Source: Podila epigama (taxonomy: Eukaryota; Mortierellomycota; Mortierellomycetes; Mortierellales; Mortierellaceae). From it: DNA of 19,817 bases. Both the position numbers and the translations under genes were made by a program. Where the stretch lies: contig JAAAVE010000258.1 in assembly GCA_015679605.1 (NCBI GenBank), positions 5,043 to 24,859 on the forward strand, written 5' to 3'. Below the pieces are notes generated by a model. The model did not search any database. It saw only the letters and a list, made by a program, of their open reading frames with translations, and had not been told where the DNA came from. Numbering within the stretch: the first letter of the stretch is position 1; every line of letters begins with the position of its first letter. Positions 9,245 through 18,817 of the stretch are shown piece after piece.

Positions 9245-9400
9245 TGTCCTTGGACTGCCCTGGGCTGCCTTGGACTGACTGACTACCTTTCTTGACTATC
9301 TTGACTATCTTGACTACCTTGATTACCATGGGTTACCTTCTGACCATCTTGGTTACCTTTGACTACCTTTGGCCACCTTTGACCACCCCTGGACCACCCA
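9245..9400 (+). repeat. degenerate ~10-bp minisatellite
   Basis: Roughly fourteen tandem units of 9-11 bp around the consensus TTTGACTACC run through the PPR 3' flank, with variants such as TTGGACTGCC, TTGACTATC, TTGGTTACC and TTGGCCACC. The unit drifts gradually from one end to the other. An open frame on the opposite strand is a by-product of the repetition. Confidence 0.75.
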
Positions 9401-9507
9401 TCGTGTTTGCCTTAATTACCTTCATGTAGTCTATCTGCAAAGCCAGAACATGAGTGAGACAAAGAAGAATGTGACAAAAACTAAACTGGAGCAACTTGAT
9501 TTGCCTC

Positions 9508-9513
9508 AATAAA
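9508..9513 (+). terminator. AATAAA poly(A) signal, probably of the PPR gene
   Basis: This is a canonical AATAAA on the plus strand in AT-rich DNA, about 455 nt past the PPR stop. No better plus-strand signal lies nearer the stop. Confidence 0.4.
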
Positions 9514-10219
9514 CCTTAAATTACAAAGGGTTTTTAATATTTTATTTTTTTTTCTTTTCCATCATCTTTTCCTTTTTCCTTCAACACAACTTTTTTTTGC
9601 CATCCATCCCATCCATTTCCACATAATCTTCACTTTACCAACCTCCCCGTTCCCTTCACTCTTACCTTACTCCTTTTCTTCACTCACCCGAACCCCCCAT
9701 TCCTTCCATTACTTCCAGCATGGTAGTTGCCCTGAACAGATGAACCATACTCGAGAACATCGTTGCACATCCATAAACCCCAACATCAACCCAACGGTAA
9801 TATCCCACGCGATAGACCAGACTGACTGAGACTGACACACAGACAGACAGACATGCCCTTTTGAATATAACACATCATTCTCATCTTGCTCATCATGCTC
9901 ATGGCATGGAAAGAGCAACATTCAAAACATCCATCCACGCCTCCATCCACACAAACACTAGTTCATCATATCTTTTTTTTCTTCTTTCCTCTGTCTTGTG
10001 AGCCTGTTCTTAATGTAACCTTTGGATTCTCACTGACAACAACAACAACAAAAAACTCGTTCTGTCACTTTTTTTTTGTTCTGGTTCCTTAGGCTCGCCC
10101 TTCTATTTTTTTATTTTAATCTTCTCCGAACACGCCTTTTTTCTTTTAAAGACTTTTGAGGCAAACCAGTCATTAAGGCTATTCCTCCAACTGCCCCATA
10201 TCTCTTATTTTAACCCCAC

Positions 10220-13200
10220 ATGGCGTCGCCGTTGACTAGACTTGGCCCTGGAGGAGTCGGTGGGCTCGCCTCATCGCTCAGATCACAAACAGCAGCGGCT
10301 GCATCCTCGGCTCTCTCGCCAGATGCAGATAATCAACAGCGTCAGAACAACAACCAGAACAGCTATAACAACTATAACAACAACAGCAATAACAACAATA
10401 ATAATGCCGGCAGTTCATACTACAACAGTAGTCAGTACTATGGTCGGGATGCCACTGTCCCTGACTCGGATGATGACAGTACCGAAGAAGACGAGGAATA
10501 CAATGCCTATCTTCAAGAACAAGTGAACCAGCAACATCAACTGAAGCAACAGCAGCAACAACAGCAGAATTCGACGGGACCTTCAAAAGCAAAAACCATA
10601 AACATTCGTCAATTACTCCACGATGATGACCAGGATCAAGACATGGACGAACGCAATATGGACAATGACGGTCGAGTTGGCCAGACAACATCAGCAGAAA
10701 TTCAAGCCCGTCAAAATCAAATCTTGGAGAGCGACGACGAGGATGATGATATGGATGAAGATGACGAGGACGACCAAGACAGCGACACCAGATCGACCGT
10801 CTCGTTGACCGAGGACGATATTGATTTTAATCTCGTCTATGCCTTCCACACCTTTGTGGCGACGCAGGAAGGCCAGGCCTCCGTGGTCAGGAACGACTCG
10901 CTGATGCTCCTCGAGGACACGAATGTCTACTGGTGGCTGGTCAGGGTCCTGAAGACTGGCGTCATTGGCTATATCCCAGCCGAGAACATTGAGGTGCGTG
11001 AAATTGTTTAATGTACATATCCATATTTGACGAAATGTACATCCATGACGACCAGCATACAATACATACATTTTGTGATCTATGCGGCGAATGAATGAGC
11101 GAAATAGATGGATGGGTCCAAACGAGGCGACAAAAAAAAAGATGGTGTGCATGTGCATTCTGAAAATGGTGAGCCTGGTGTAAAGAAGGCTCAAAGAGAT
11201 ATTCATTTTACTAACTCTTCATTTGTTATTACCCCCTCTCTCGATTAAATGCATGCGGACGACAAAAAAAATAATATAAATTATAGACGCCTTTCGAAAG
11301 ACTAGCCAGGCTCAACAAATACCGTAACGTGGGGCTTTCCGCCCCAACAGCAGAATTTGGTACCTTTGATGAGCCTATAAGGTCCTTGGACCCTTCCGTG
11401 CAAGGAGCGAATGGAATGAATAGACGCTCGGTCGTCTTCACAGCCCAGAACGAATACTTTGGTGCCAGTGAAAACGAATGGGACGATGAGGACGATGAAG
11501 GAGACGAGGATGCGGAGATGGGTGAATATTATGAAGGTCATGACGATGATGGTGCAGAAGAAGGTCAGGACCATACAAATGATCGCCACGAAGGAAGATC
11601 TGCATTGCAGATGGAAGCCGAAAGGGTTCAGCAAGAAATTCTTGAGGACCAACAGCAGCAGCAACGACAACAGCACCAACAGAACCAGAGTCAGAATCAC
11701 CGTCAACAGCAGCATATGAAGCTACATTATAATGATGATTATGACTCTGATGACAGATCTGATGGTGACTATAGACATGAAGAGGAGGAAGAAGAAGAGG
11801 AAGAACCTGTTACAAACAGGTTCCGCAGGAATCTGTTGGACGATGACGACCTCATGTTCAGCGCTGAGCCCCGAAAGATTTCGCTGACGCCTTCCATCGC
11901 CAGAGACGACCTAGAAGGACCACAACCACTGAGTATAAAGTCCAAAAAGTCGCGTCAATCAGACGACAGCACGTCCAACAGTCTTCGTTCTGGCAACTCA
12001 AATTCGCAGCGCCCGCAACCACAAAGACAACTGTCGTCGGACGGATACAGATCTTCCGATTTTGATTCCGATGATGATGAGCGCCAAAGGCAACAACAAC
12101 GAATGGCGGAGCGCAAGGAAAACAAATTGAATGCAATGCTAGGAAATGAAAAGACGCAGGGTATTCAAATGAGCCGAGAAGAATATGAGGCCGGGCTACC
12201 GCCAGAGAGTGCCAAGAAGCCTGGCAAAGTCAAGAGTCTCTTTGGCTTTGGTAAGAGCTCCAAGGAAAAAGAGAAGGAGAAGGAGCGTAAGGAAAAGGAG
12301 CGTCTTGATAGGGAAAGACAACAGCAACTACAACAACAGCAGCAGCAGCAACAGCAACAACAACAGGTGCGGTCTGGCGCCCCAGCCGCTGATCAGTTCA
12401 ATGACAATAGCAACTTGGGTGCCTTGAGGGCACGGTCCAATTCTAGCGGGTCCATTGTCTCTATTGGCGCAGGAGCAGGACCCTCCAACAATGGACACAT
12501 GTCCCCGAACTCAATGAAGGAGAGCAGTGACACGTTGCAAAAGGAGATTGTAGCTTTGCGTGTGTACCCAGGCAATGTTGATTTTGGAGTATCCATGTAC
12601 AAAACTGTGGTCGTCTCACAAACAACAATGGCCTCTGAAGTGGCCGCACAAGCAGTGGTCAAGTTCAAACTGGCACCCGAAGGTGTTACCCCAACGAACG
12701 ACTTTTATCTTTCTGTGCGTGGCGTTGACGGTGGTAAGTTGTGTCTTTTTGTCATGGGCTTCGAATTGAAAGAGAAGAGTCATCTTGCACATGTGTATGC
12801 TTAAATACCATCTTGCTAACAACTTCCATAATTTTGTTCTGCTACATCCACCCACGACACCACACTACAGACGAAATCGTGTTGCAACCTTCAGACAAAC
12901 CTTTGGCCATCTACCAGTCGCTCACAGCTCATCTGACAACGCCCTTGCCTCCTAATCATCGCCTCTCGATTTCCTCCGTGTCATCTATGATGTCCATCAA
13001 CTCGACTGGCTCCAACCAACCCTCGACCCCAACCACACCAACAAGCCCCAGCAGCATACGTCGGATCAGCGGTGGTAGATCTGATCCCCACCAACGGTCT
13101 ATTCGCTTCCTTCTCAACAAGAAGATCCGCCGCTCTGGCTCTGCCTCCTCGTCCATGCCAACAACCCCCACCACCCCGACTACACCAATTCAAGAAGACT

Positions 13201-16200
13201 TTTTCTGGGTCAAGGTCGTTTGCATGGCCCAAGAACTTCCATTGTCCATGGTGTTGCTGGATGGTATGGGTACGGCTCTCGAGAAGTCAGACCCCCGTAC
13301 CCAGGGTCAAATCACAGGCACCAAGGTCGAGCACTGGCTCCCAATGCACGCGACTTCAAATGCAGGCGATGTGATTTTCAAGGCACTTGAACGGATCAAT
13401 ATCCGCTATGGTGTGGTCGATGGGGTCCCAGAACATATCCTAGAGTCCAAGAGGCACTCGGCACCAAACGGACTGGTGCTCAAGTATCAGCTGGCCCTCC
13501 GACTCCATGGGACCTCGTCGCCAAGAGCGCGTCAAGGTGATGAACTGCCCTTGGCGCCGCAAGTACCCCTAACTAGATGCTTTGACGAGCATCAACTTGT
13601 GCCTGTGCGCCGGTCGCCAAAGGCCGATGTCGCATCAATGCCACCCAGTCCAGATTATGTCTTTGTCCTCCGCAAATCTGCTAAAAGCTTGCAGGCTGAA
13701 CTGATTCTCCCTGGCAGTGTGGGTGCTGAGGCGAATGTTCAATCGCAGCAACAACATAAGCAACAAGGTCCAAAGAAAGTACCCGCTCCTTTGCAGGCTC
13801 AGTCACTGCACGCACACTCTGGAGGAGTCAACGATTCGCCAAAGAGCCCAGCACTGCAGAGTCCTAGTGCACTCAATGGGGTCAATAGTCCTCGGTCGCT
13901 TCGCACTTTTAGAGGATTTGATGATTCAAACGCTCATTCTCCAGACCCTTATCATCCCAGTAACAACAGCAACATCCATAATAATGGCCCACTCTCTCCT
14001 GGTCTCAACCGTCAAACACAAAGTGGTGGTGGTGGTGGACCAGCTTCGCCCTCCTATCCTAATATCCGCATTCCTCGTAGAGGCGAATCAGTGCTCGCTA
14101 CAAGTTCAAGTCCTGGTCCAACCAGCCCCACCAGGACACATACCTATGAGAACAACAACTCTATGAGATCCGGTGCAAGCTTGCAACATGCTCAAGGGTC
14201 CCGAACACCGACACCAGATCATCATCACGGCGCGTCAACGGGTATGTCACCTCAGATAATGGGACGAAACCGTTCACCCAGTGTAAGTCAGGGTGCACCT
14301 ATGAATCTTCGTCCTGGCGGTCACTCTCCTTCACCGTCACCGTCCAATCATTCAGATCTGCAACTGCAAGACGGCTCTCGGTCATCGACACCGGAACGAC
14401 CTGCTCGTCCAGATCGAACTGAGCGCCAGCGAGCCATGTCTCCAACATTGACTCATGGGCCGTCACCCTTGTCGCTGTCTGCGATCATGCTTCAGAGGGA
14501 GGAAAAGACTGATGTAACACATGCGCAGCAGTCGCAACAACAGCAACAGCAACAGCAACAGGACTTGCAAATGCTCTCTGTGGATGATTCTCATCTTAGT
14601 AGACCAGTATCTGGCTCGTCGATGGCCTCGGACACATCCTCATCCAGGATTGCACCTCTGAACATCAAAAAGAACTCGACTCTGGGTGTTGACATTATGC
14701 TCAGCAAGGGAGTGATTCGATCTTCGAGACTGATGAACTCGAAGCAATACCGATACTCTTTTATCCCAACAGAAGGCGGTGAGGAAGTCGATATCTCAGA
14801 GATCATTGAGGATATATTGGGAGAGGAGGAGGTGCTGGAGGAACAGGATCATGGCTATGGTCATGACGATGAAGAGGCGACGCATTATCAGAAGAGCGGG
14901 CTATGGAAGAATGATCGAGGTGGCGAACCCGCCAAGAGATCGGCATCTAATGGGAGCCGTGCTAGTAGTCGTCATGGTACCCAGGATGACCGAGACCGAC
15001 TTGAGATTATTGGTGCATCTGTCCGTGGTGGTGATACCCTAATGAAGCTGGAGAAGGTTCTCGCAATGGACCGTGATGATGAAACGATGGCTGCCAATGT
15101 GGCCCCTCGTAGCACTCATAATAATAACAGCAGCAACAATGACATCTCAGGAACTGCTGCTAGCAGAGGTAGTGCTCGGGATCTGTCAAGCCCTGTTCCA
15201 TCTGCGCAGTCTGCAAGCCGGACATTGGCCTCACCACTGTCCTTGTGTTCCTCAAGTCCCTCGCATAGCTACAAGCGAGACAGTGACGTGGAGATTCATG
15301 TGGCGTCAGTTGCGACTCTGGGAACGCGCTCTGCATCACCCATGATGATGATGACGGAACAAGGACCCTCTCGATCATTTGTGGGACAGGACTCACCTAG
15401 AGGCATGGTGGGAAGGGCAGCGTCACCGTTTGGTATGATGGCTAAACCCACATTGCTCTCAAACGCGAACAACAATATGAATGGAAATAATAACAACAGC
15501 AACAACAATAACCGGCCTTCGCAAAGCAGTGGGCTTGCTAGTCGACCTTTTTCACCATCATCCACACAAACACCATCGACAGTCCAACAAGAGAACAATG
15601 GTTCTCTTAACAATTTGCGGTCGGCCTCTCCAATCCCACGCAGGTTGCAGAGTCCCTCTCCAAGTGCTCGTCAAGCCAATGGTGCATCATCAACATCGAC
15701 AACTCCACCTCCATCTGCACGCATGAATTCAGATTCATCTTCCAATAACTCGATACCCCAACAGCGAAATCGATCTGCGAGCACGGGCGCTACCAACACC
15801 ACGAACAGAAATTCTGGTAGGGGATTCATGTCTCCTACACGATCTGGCTCTCCAGCGGGCAAAGAGCAATGGCTTCTCTCCTCAGATTATAACACGGGAA
15901 TGCAAGATTTGTTGACGTTGGTGCGTGCAGGGAGATCATCGTCTGTGAGCTCAATGTCGTCGCCTATGCGTGGAGGTGGACCTTTGATTGGTAAAGATGG
16001 CAAAATTGTGCCTCTGCCCTCTACAATCAAGGCTTCATTGTTGTCTGGAAGAAGCAATAGTAGTCGGGATCTACTACTTTTGAATGGCAAGGATTCTCAA
16101 TCGGATGGACATGGTAACAATGATGATGCCAGTTCTGCACGAGCGGGACAGAAGAACAATAGCGGCTCAGTGACCAAGGATACAGTCACTAACGATAATG

Positions 16201-16569
16201 ATAACGACAACAACGATAATGAAAAGAAGACAAGGAATAATGCTCAGGATGACGATGAGTCACGGTATGCACCTCGTGCCAAGAGCCCTGAGGAGCTGGA
16301 GCAAGTCCGCAGAATGATGGTGATGCTTAATGAGTTGACCCTGAAAGATGTCCAAGAAGAATGTCACCCTGATGTATATGAATGTTGGAAGAATGTGGAT
16401 GCTGACTTGGATAGAGTCGAAAGAGTAAGTTTTTTTTTTTTTTTTTTGTGTGTGTGTGTCATCACTGTCTTTGTTCTCTCTACTGACAACACTTTACTTT
16501 TTTGTTGTTATGTATCGCATTCAGGAACTGGACGATCTGTTGGTCACCGTCAAAGTCTCCATGATGTAG
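10220..16569 (+). CDS. SH3 and RA-domain scaffold protein, possible Bud14/Tea4-type polarity factor
   Basis: Four exons (10220-10993, 11287-12733, 12871-16424, 16525-16569) with GT-AG introns give 1939 residues. SH3 domains bind proline motifs and RA domains bind Ras-like GTPases, so a cortical signalling or polarity scaffold is likely. Residues 203-258 form the SH3 fold (VYAFHTFVA, YWWLVRV, GYIPAENIE). It is followed across intron 1 by TPFERLARLNKYRNVG, an extension I associate with fungal SH3 polarity proteins. Residues about 675-775 look like an RA/ubiquitin-like fold interrupted by intron 2. About 850-1013 is a second structured block ending DYVFVLRKSA. The rest is disordered: acidic stretches, Lys/Glu repeats near 585-605, poly-Q near 602-618, and many S-P sites. 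Conserved-looking islands lie at ~1342-1397 and ~1738-1763. The C-terminal helix (~1879-1939) is completed in exon 4. The start ATG follows AACCCCAC. The Bud14/Tea4 link is tentative. Confidence 0.85.
10994..11286 (+). other. intron 1 of the SH3-RA gene
   Basis: The donor GTGCGT follows the ENIE codons, and the acceptor TATAG ends at 11286. Length is 293 nt, phase 0, with CTAAC at 11211-11215. Reading through would stop after five residues. Splicing restores a typical post-SH3 sequence beginning TPFERLARLN. Confidence 0.85.
12313..12366 (+). repeat. CAG/CAA poly-glutamine tract
   Basis: A run of CAA and CAG codons encodes a nearly pure glutamine stretch after a Lys/Glu-rich basic segment in exon 2. 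Shorter runs lie near 10545-10566 and 14526-14562 in the same gene. Mixed codons suggest it is less unstable than a pure CAG repeat. Confidence 0.9.
12734..12870 (+). other. intron 2 of the SH3-RA gene
   Basis: The donor is GTAAGT, the branch site GCTAAC is at 12815-12820, and the acceptor ACTACAG ends at 12870. Length is 137 nt. The intron interrupts an Asp codon after its first base and splits the RA-like domain between GVDG and EIVLQPSDKP. Confidence 0.9.
16425..16524 (+). other. intron 3 of the SH3-RA gene
   Basis: The donor GTAAGT is followed at once by a long T run and a GT repeat, and the acceptor TTCAG ends at 16524. Length is 100 nt, phase 0. Read-through would add a hydrophobic low-complexity tail. 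Splicing gives 14 final residues (ELDDLLVTVKVSMM) that continue the helix. Confidence 0.85.
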
Positions 16570-16750
16570 TGGTCAACATATGATACAGTCAAATATTTTT
16601 TTGAAAATACACCATAGACATGTCACATAAAAATGTTACGGGAGCCAAAGTTGCAAACGTGTGTTTTTTCTTGCAAAGAAAGTCGAACCCATTGACCACT
16701 CTGGATATCCTTTGTTTTCTATTCGATTTTCGTAATGTGAAGCAAACCAG

Positions 16751-16772
16751 AAAAAAAAAAAAAAAAAAAAAA
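16751..16772 (+). repeat. poly-A homopolymer of 22
   Basis: Twenty-two adenines precede the first copy of the short shared repeat by about 30 bp. This may be simple slippage, or the tail of a retroposed sequence on its left. Confidence 0.85.
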
Positions 16773-16802
16773 TGGACCTGTCTACGGACAACTTCAATTT
16801 TT

Positions 16803-16868
16803 AAAAAGAGGCCAGACAAGGAACTGTTTGAATGTGTTGAACTATCTAAATGCCACCAATACATCTAA
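16803..16868 (+). repeat. short dispersed repeat, copy A
   Basis: It shares with 19214-19300 the blocks AAAGAGG, AAGGA-x-CTGTTT, ATGTGT and CTATCTAAA-x-GCCACCAATA, in the same order and orientation. Copy A lacks about 20 bp present in copy B. In one plus frame both copies encode LSK-x-HQYI, so this may be the end of a coding or transposon family. The element's true ends are unknown. Confidence 0.6.
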
Positions 16869-17005
16869 AATCTATCAAATAGTTTTTGGCGGTCATATCC
16901 TTTCACGGTAAAGAAAGAAGTCGGGGAACAACTTTTCTTCATTCTTATAGCAAGGACCGCACTGTTGCTCATCCATCGTGCTATCAGAGTGTTCAGGCAG
17001 ATAAA

Positions 17006-17027
17006 AATAAATGTAAATGGCAATAAA
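17006..17027 (+). terminator. paired AATAAA poly(A) signals of the SH3-RA gene
   Basis: Two AATAAA hexamers sit 16 bp apart about 440 nt past the stop at 16569. TGTGTGTAG-type sequence follows within 30 nt, as expected of a downstream GT-rich element. Confidence 0.5.
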
Positions 17028-17223
17028 TATGTTTATGTGTGTAGGAGTGAGTGTTGTTTATTGTCTGAATGATTGTTAAGATGATTGTCATCTTTCTAAC
17101 TTTGCTATGTTGTATTTATATGTTTGGCGCGTCCAGGATATCTCCTTGGTAGAGACTTCGCTTAGTTCAGTTGGGCGAAGCTCGCTCATAAATTTGACAC
17201 CATCTGTTTCAGTCAGAGATGAC

Positions 17224-17485
17224 TGTCACAACTTTGAGGGTAAGTTGTCAGAGTCAGAGAGGAAGAGTGGTCAGAAGGGTTCAGAGTGTTAGATAGGTCA
17301 GAGAGCAGAATAGAGTAGAATGAGATCTTTAATGAAGTCTGATTTTCTTGTAACTATGTTCTATGTTCTTTTATACTTGTCCTTGATACAAACTATGAAA
17401 AATGCTTCACTTTGTTCTGCAATCCAAGTCGAGACGTGACCGAATTTGTGTTGCCTTTCAGACAGAAATGTCTATTTTTGTGACA
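17224..17485 (-). mobile_element. LTR of a Ty3/Gypsy-type retrotransposon (3' LTR)
   Basis: The 262-bp segment begins TGTCACA and ends TGTGACA, a perfect 7-bp inverted terminus with the TG...CA ends typical of LTRs. On the minus strand it lies immediately after the integrase frame, whose TAG stop falls 14 bp inside it, so it is the 3' LTR. The short purine stretch before it (GAGGGA) is a weak polypurine tract. A TATAAAAG box lies inside. No second copy is present in the window, so target-site duplications cannot be tested. Confidence 0.8.
17368..17375 (-). promoter_or_regulatory. TATA box of the LTR
   Basis: The minus strand reads TATAAAAG about 110 bp into the LTR from its 5' edge, where a U3 promoter is expected. 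It would drive transcription toward lower coordinates, away from the pol remnant. Confidence 0.45.
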
Positions 17486-18518
17486 GTCCCTCATAGAGCT
17501 GTGAGAACTTGGCCGTCTGGGTCATGGAGGTTGGTTGGGCAATCTGCAACAGTACAAGATCGTTTTCCTTGAACTGAACCGAAATCAACCCATTGCTGTG
17601 TCGTAGAACTTGTCGAGCTTGGGCACGGGCGGATTTTTCTGCAGCCTTGGTACGTAATTGTTCAAAGTTCATGTCCATTTGCTTCAAACAGTTTTCAATT
17701 GTCTCTGTCAACTCTTCCTCTAGGTCTCGGTCTGGGGCAGGTCTCCAGGTGACAGGAGTGGAGAGCTCGAAACCATACAGCAGACGGCTGGGCGAGTGTC
17801 CTGTAGACTCGTTTACCATGGTGCGAATAGCCAGGAGGGCTTTCCATAACTGCTGGGGCCATGATTCACGGTCGTTCTCGGTAAGCTTGGCCATCGTGGT
17901 TTTCAGAGTGCGATGCATTCTTTCCACACGTCCGTTGGACTGTGGACGGTAGGCTGTAGTGGAGCTATGTTTAATGTTCAGCTTCTCGAACATCAACTCA
18001 GTGACCTGATCAGTGTAAATGGAGCCGCGATCGGTGATCACTTTTTCGGGAACTCCAAAAACAGCGACAACATGGTTGAGGAAGAACTCAACGAGCGTCG
18101 GGGTGTCCGCATTTCTAGCAGGCACAGCAATCGGCCATCTGGTAAAATAATCGATAGCGGTAAACAAGTAACGGGAGCCATCTGCTGCAGGAGGGTTGAT
18201 GGGTCCAACCACATCAAGGCCGACAATAGCGAGGGTCGGGAGGCAACAATGGGGTGCAGGGGCTCATTACGGGCAGCACGGTTGCTGGGGTTGTGCGTTT
18301 GGCACACATGGCATGTTCTAATCACACTTTGCACGACGTGACGCAGATAGGGACCAGTGTTTCTCTGTAAAACTCGATGCAAGGTGTTGTCGACACCATC
18401 GTGGAACTCCTCGTGGACTTCCTGGATCTTGGAAACGCATTTTTGGATGCATAACATATCACTCTCTCGACTTTATCGATTAATTGGCTCAGGATCGCAG
18501 CGAGTCCTTCACTGGAAC
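17472..18518 (-). pseudogene. pol remnant: RNase H fragment plus integrase, frameshifted
   Basis: Three blocks are visible. From about 18518 to 18442 an RNase H fragment contains EGLAAILSQ and RVICYASK, and breaks off abruptly. From 18440 another frame carries an H-x3-H-x29-C-x2-C integrase zinc finger (18415-18302). Near 18230-18245 the frame shifts again, and the integrase core follows to the TAG at 17472. In the core frame counted from the Met at 18212, Asp21, Asp61 and Glu97 form an intact DD35E triad (TAIDYFTRW, VITDRGS, NGRVERM). The C-terminal part has the FKENDLVLL motif of Gypsy integrases, with no chromodomain visible. The frameshift and internal deletion make it a pseudogene. In an active element the integrase inserts the cDNA into host DNA. 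Confidence 0.9.
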
Positions 18519-18666
18519 CAAAGATTCTCAAACGCGAATGCGAATATTCGCACTTTACACTGGTTTTCTGCAATGCAAATGCGACTACAGAAAATCTCTA
18601 TTTGCATTCGCCTCGCAGAAACCCCATGCTAGTGCGAATATTCGCATTAGCACTTGGGAATCTTTG
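18519..18666. mobile_element. ~148-bp foldback or MITE-like inverted-repeat element
   Basis: The outer arms CAAAGATTCTCAAA (18519-18532) and CTTGGGAATCTTTG (18653-18666) pair at 12 of 14 positions. Inside them AATGCGAATATTCGCACT (18537-18554) pairs perfectly with 18631-18648, and further in TTTCTGC...AATGCAAA pairs again apart from a 6-bp insertion. The whole segment can fold into one long hairpin. Each inner arm is itself centred on the palindrome TGCGAATATTCGCA. I see no transposase and no clear target-site duplication. Confidence 0.6.
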
Positions 18667-18817
18667 AAAAAAATCTGGGGATGTATGGCAATTGAGAAAA
18701 AAAAAAAGAGCACAATGGTGTTGAAGTAAGAAAAGAGACTTTGCTCGATGGGTCAAGAGTCAGAGAATGGTAGCATAGGTCTAAATGATTGCTGAAACTG
18801 AGATTTCCATCCAAAAA
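18667..18817. other. upstream flank of the tRNA gene
   Basis: This AT-rich DNA has short A runs and no ORF or retrotransposon similarity that I can see. It separates the foldback element from the 5' end of tRNA-Asp by about 150 bp. Confidence 0.4.

Larger units (their letters stand above)
9054..10219. promoter_or_regulatory. intergenic: PPR 3' UTR, minisatellite, promoter of the SH3-RA gene
   Basis: The PPR stop is followed by short GAGGT/GAGTG repeats, then the minisatellite at 9245-9400 and an AATAAA at 9508-9513. From about 9530 to the next ATG at 10220 the DNA is strongly T/C rich on the plus strand, with long pyrimidine tracts and a short GACA run near 9840. That fits a fungal promoter and 5' UTR. 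I see no convincing ORF or RNA gene. Confidence 0.55.
16570..17223. other. 3' UTR of the SH3-RA gene and repeat-bearing flank
   Basis: There is no supported gene here. The stretch holds a 22-A homopolymer (16751-16772), the first copy of a short repeat shared with 19214-19300, and two AATAAA hexamers (17006-17011 and 17022-17027) followed by GT-rich DNA that would suit polyadenylation of the SH3-RA transcript. It ends at the boundary of the LTR. Confidence 0.55.
17224..18518 (-). mobile_element. truncated Ty3/Gypsy retrotransposon remnant
   Basis: In minus-strand order this contains a fragment of the reverse-transcriptase-linked RNase H, the integrase zinc finger, the integrase core and C-terminal region, then the 3' LTR. 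This RNase H-integrase-LTR order is the Ty3/Gypsy (Metaviridae) arrangement. The 5' LTR, gag, protease and reverse transcriptase are absent. The truncated end coincides with a foldback element. The copy is dead, yet its integrase core is well preserved, so it is probably fairly young. Confidence 0.88.

Noticed and set aside
9245-9400. CRISPR-like periodic array
   Set aside because: Units are only ~10 bp, contiguous and drifting with no spacers, so it is a minisatellite in a eukaryotic genome.
10278-10691. Cys/Tyr-rich minus-strand open frame of 137 codons
   Set aside because: It is antisense to the Asn/Gln/Asp-rich first exon of the SH3-RA gene and its composition simply mirrors those codons.
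11302-11715. Minus-strand open frame resembling a membrane protein
   Set aside because: The Leu/Val/Phe-rich stretch is the complement of acidic and Gln-rich codons of exon 2 of the SH3-RA gene.
16620-16868. 82-codon plus-strand frame containing a poly-lysine run
   Set aside because: The lysines come from the 22-A homopolymer, and only the last ~20 codons (repeat copy A) have any coding resemblance.
17140-17223. tRNA-Met-like sequence beside the LTR (AGTTCAGTTGGGCGAAGC and CTCATAA)
   Set aside because: The D-arm-like and anticodon-loop-like strings are suggestive, but the anticodon stem does not pair, the T stem is imperfect and no acceptor stem can be formed.
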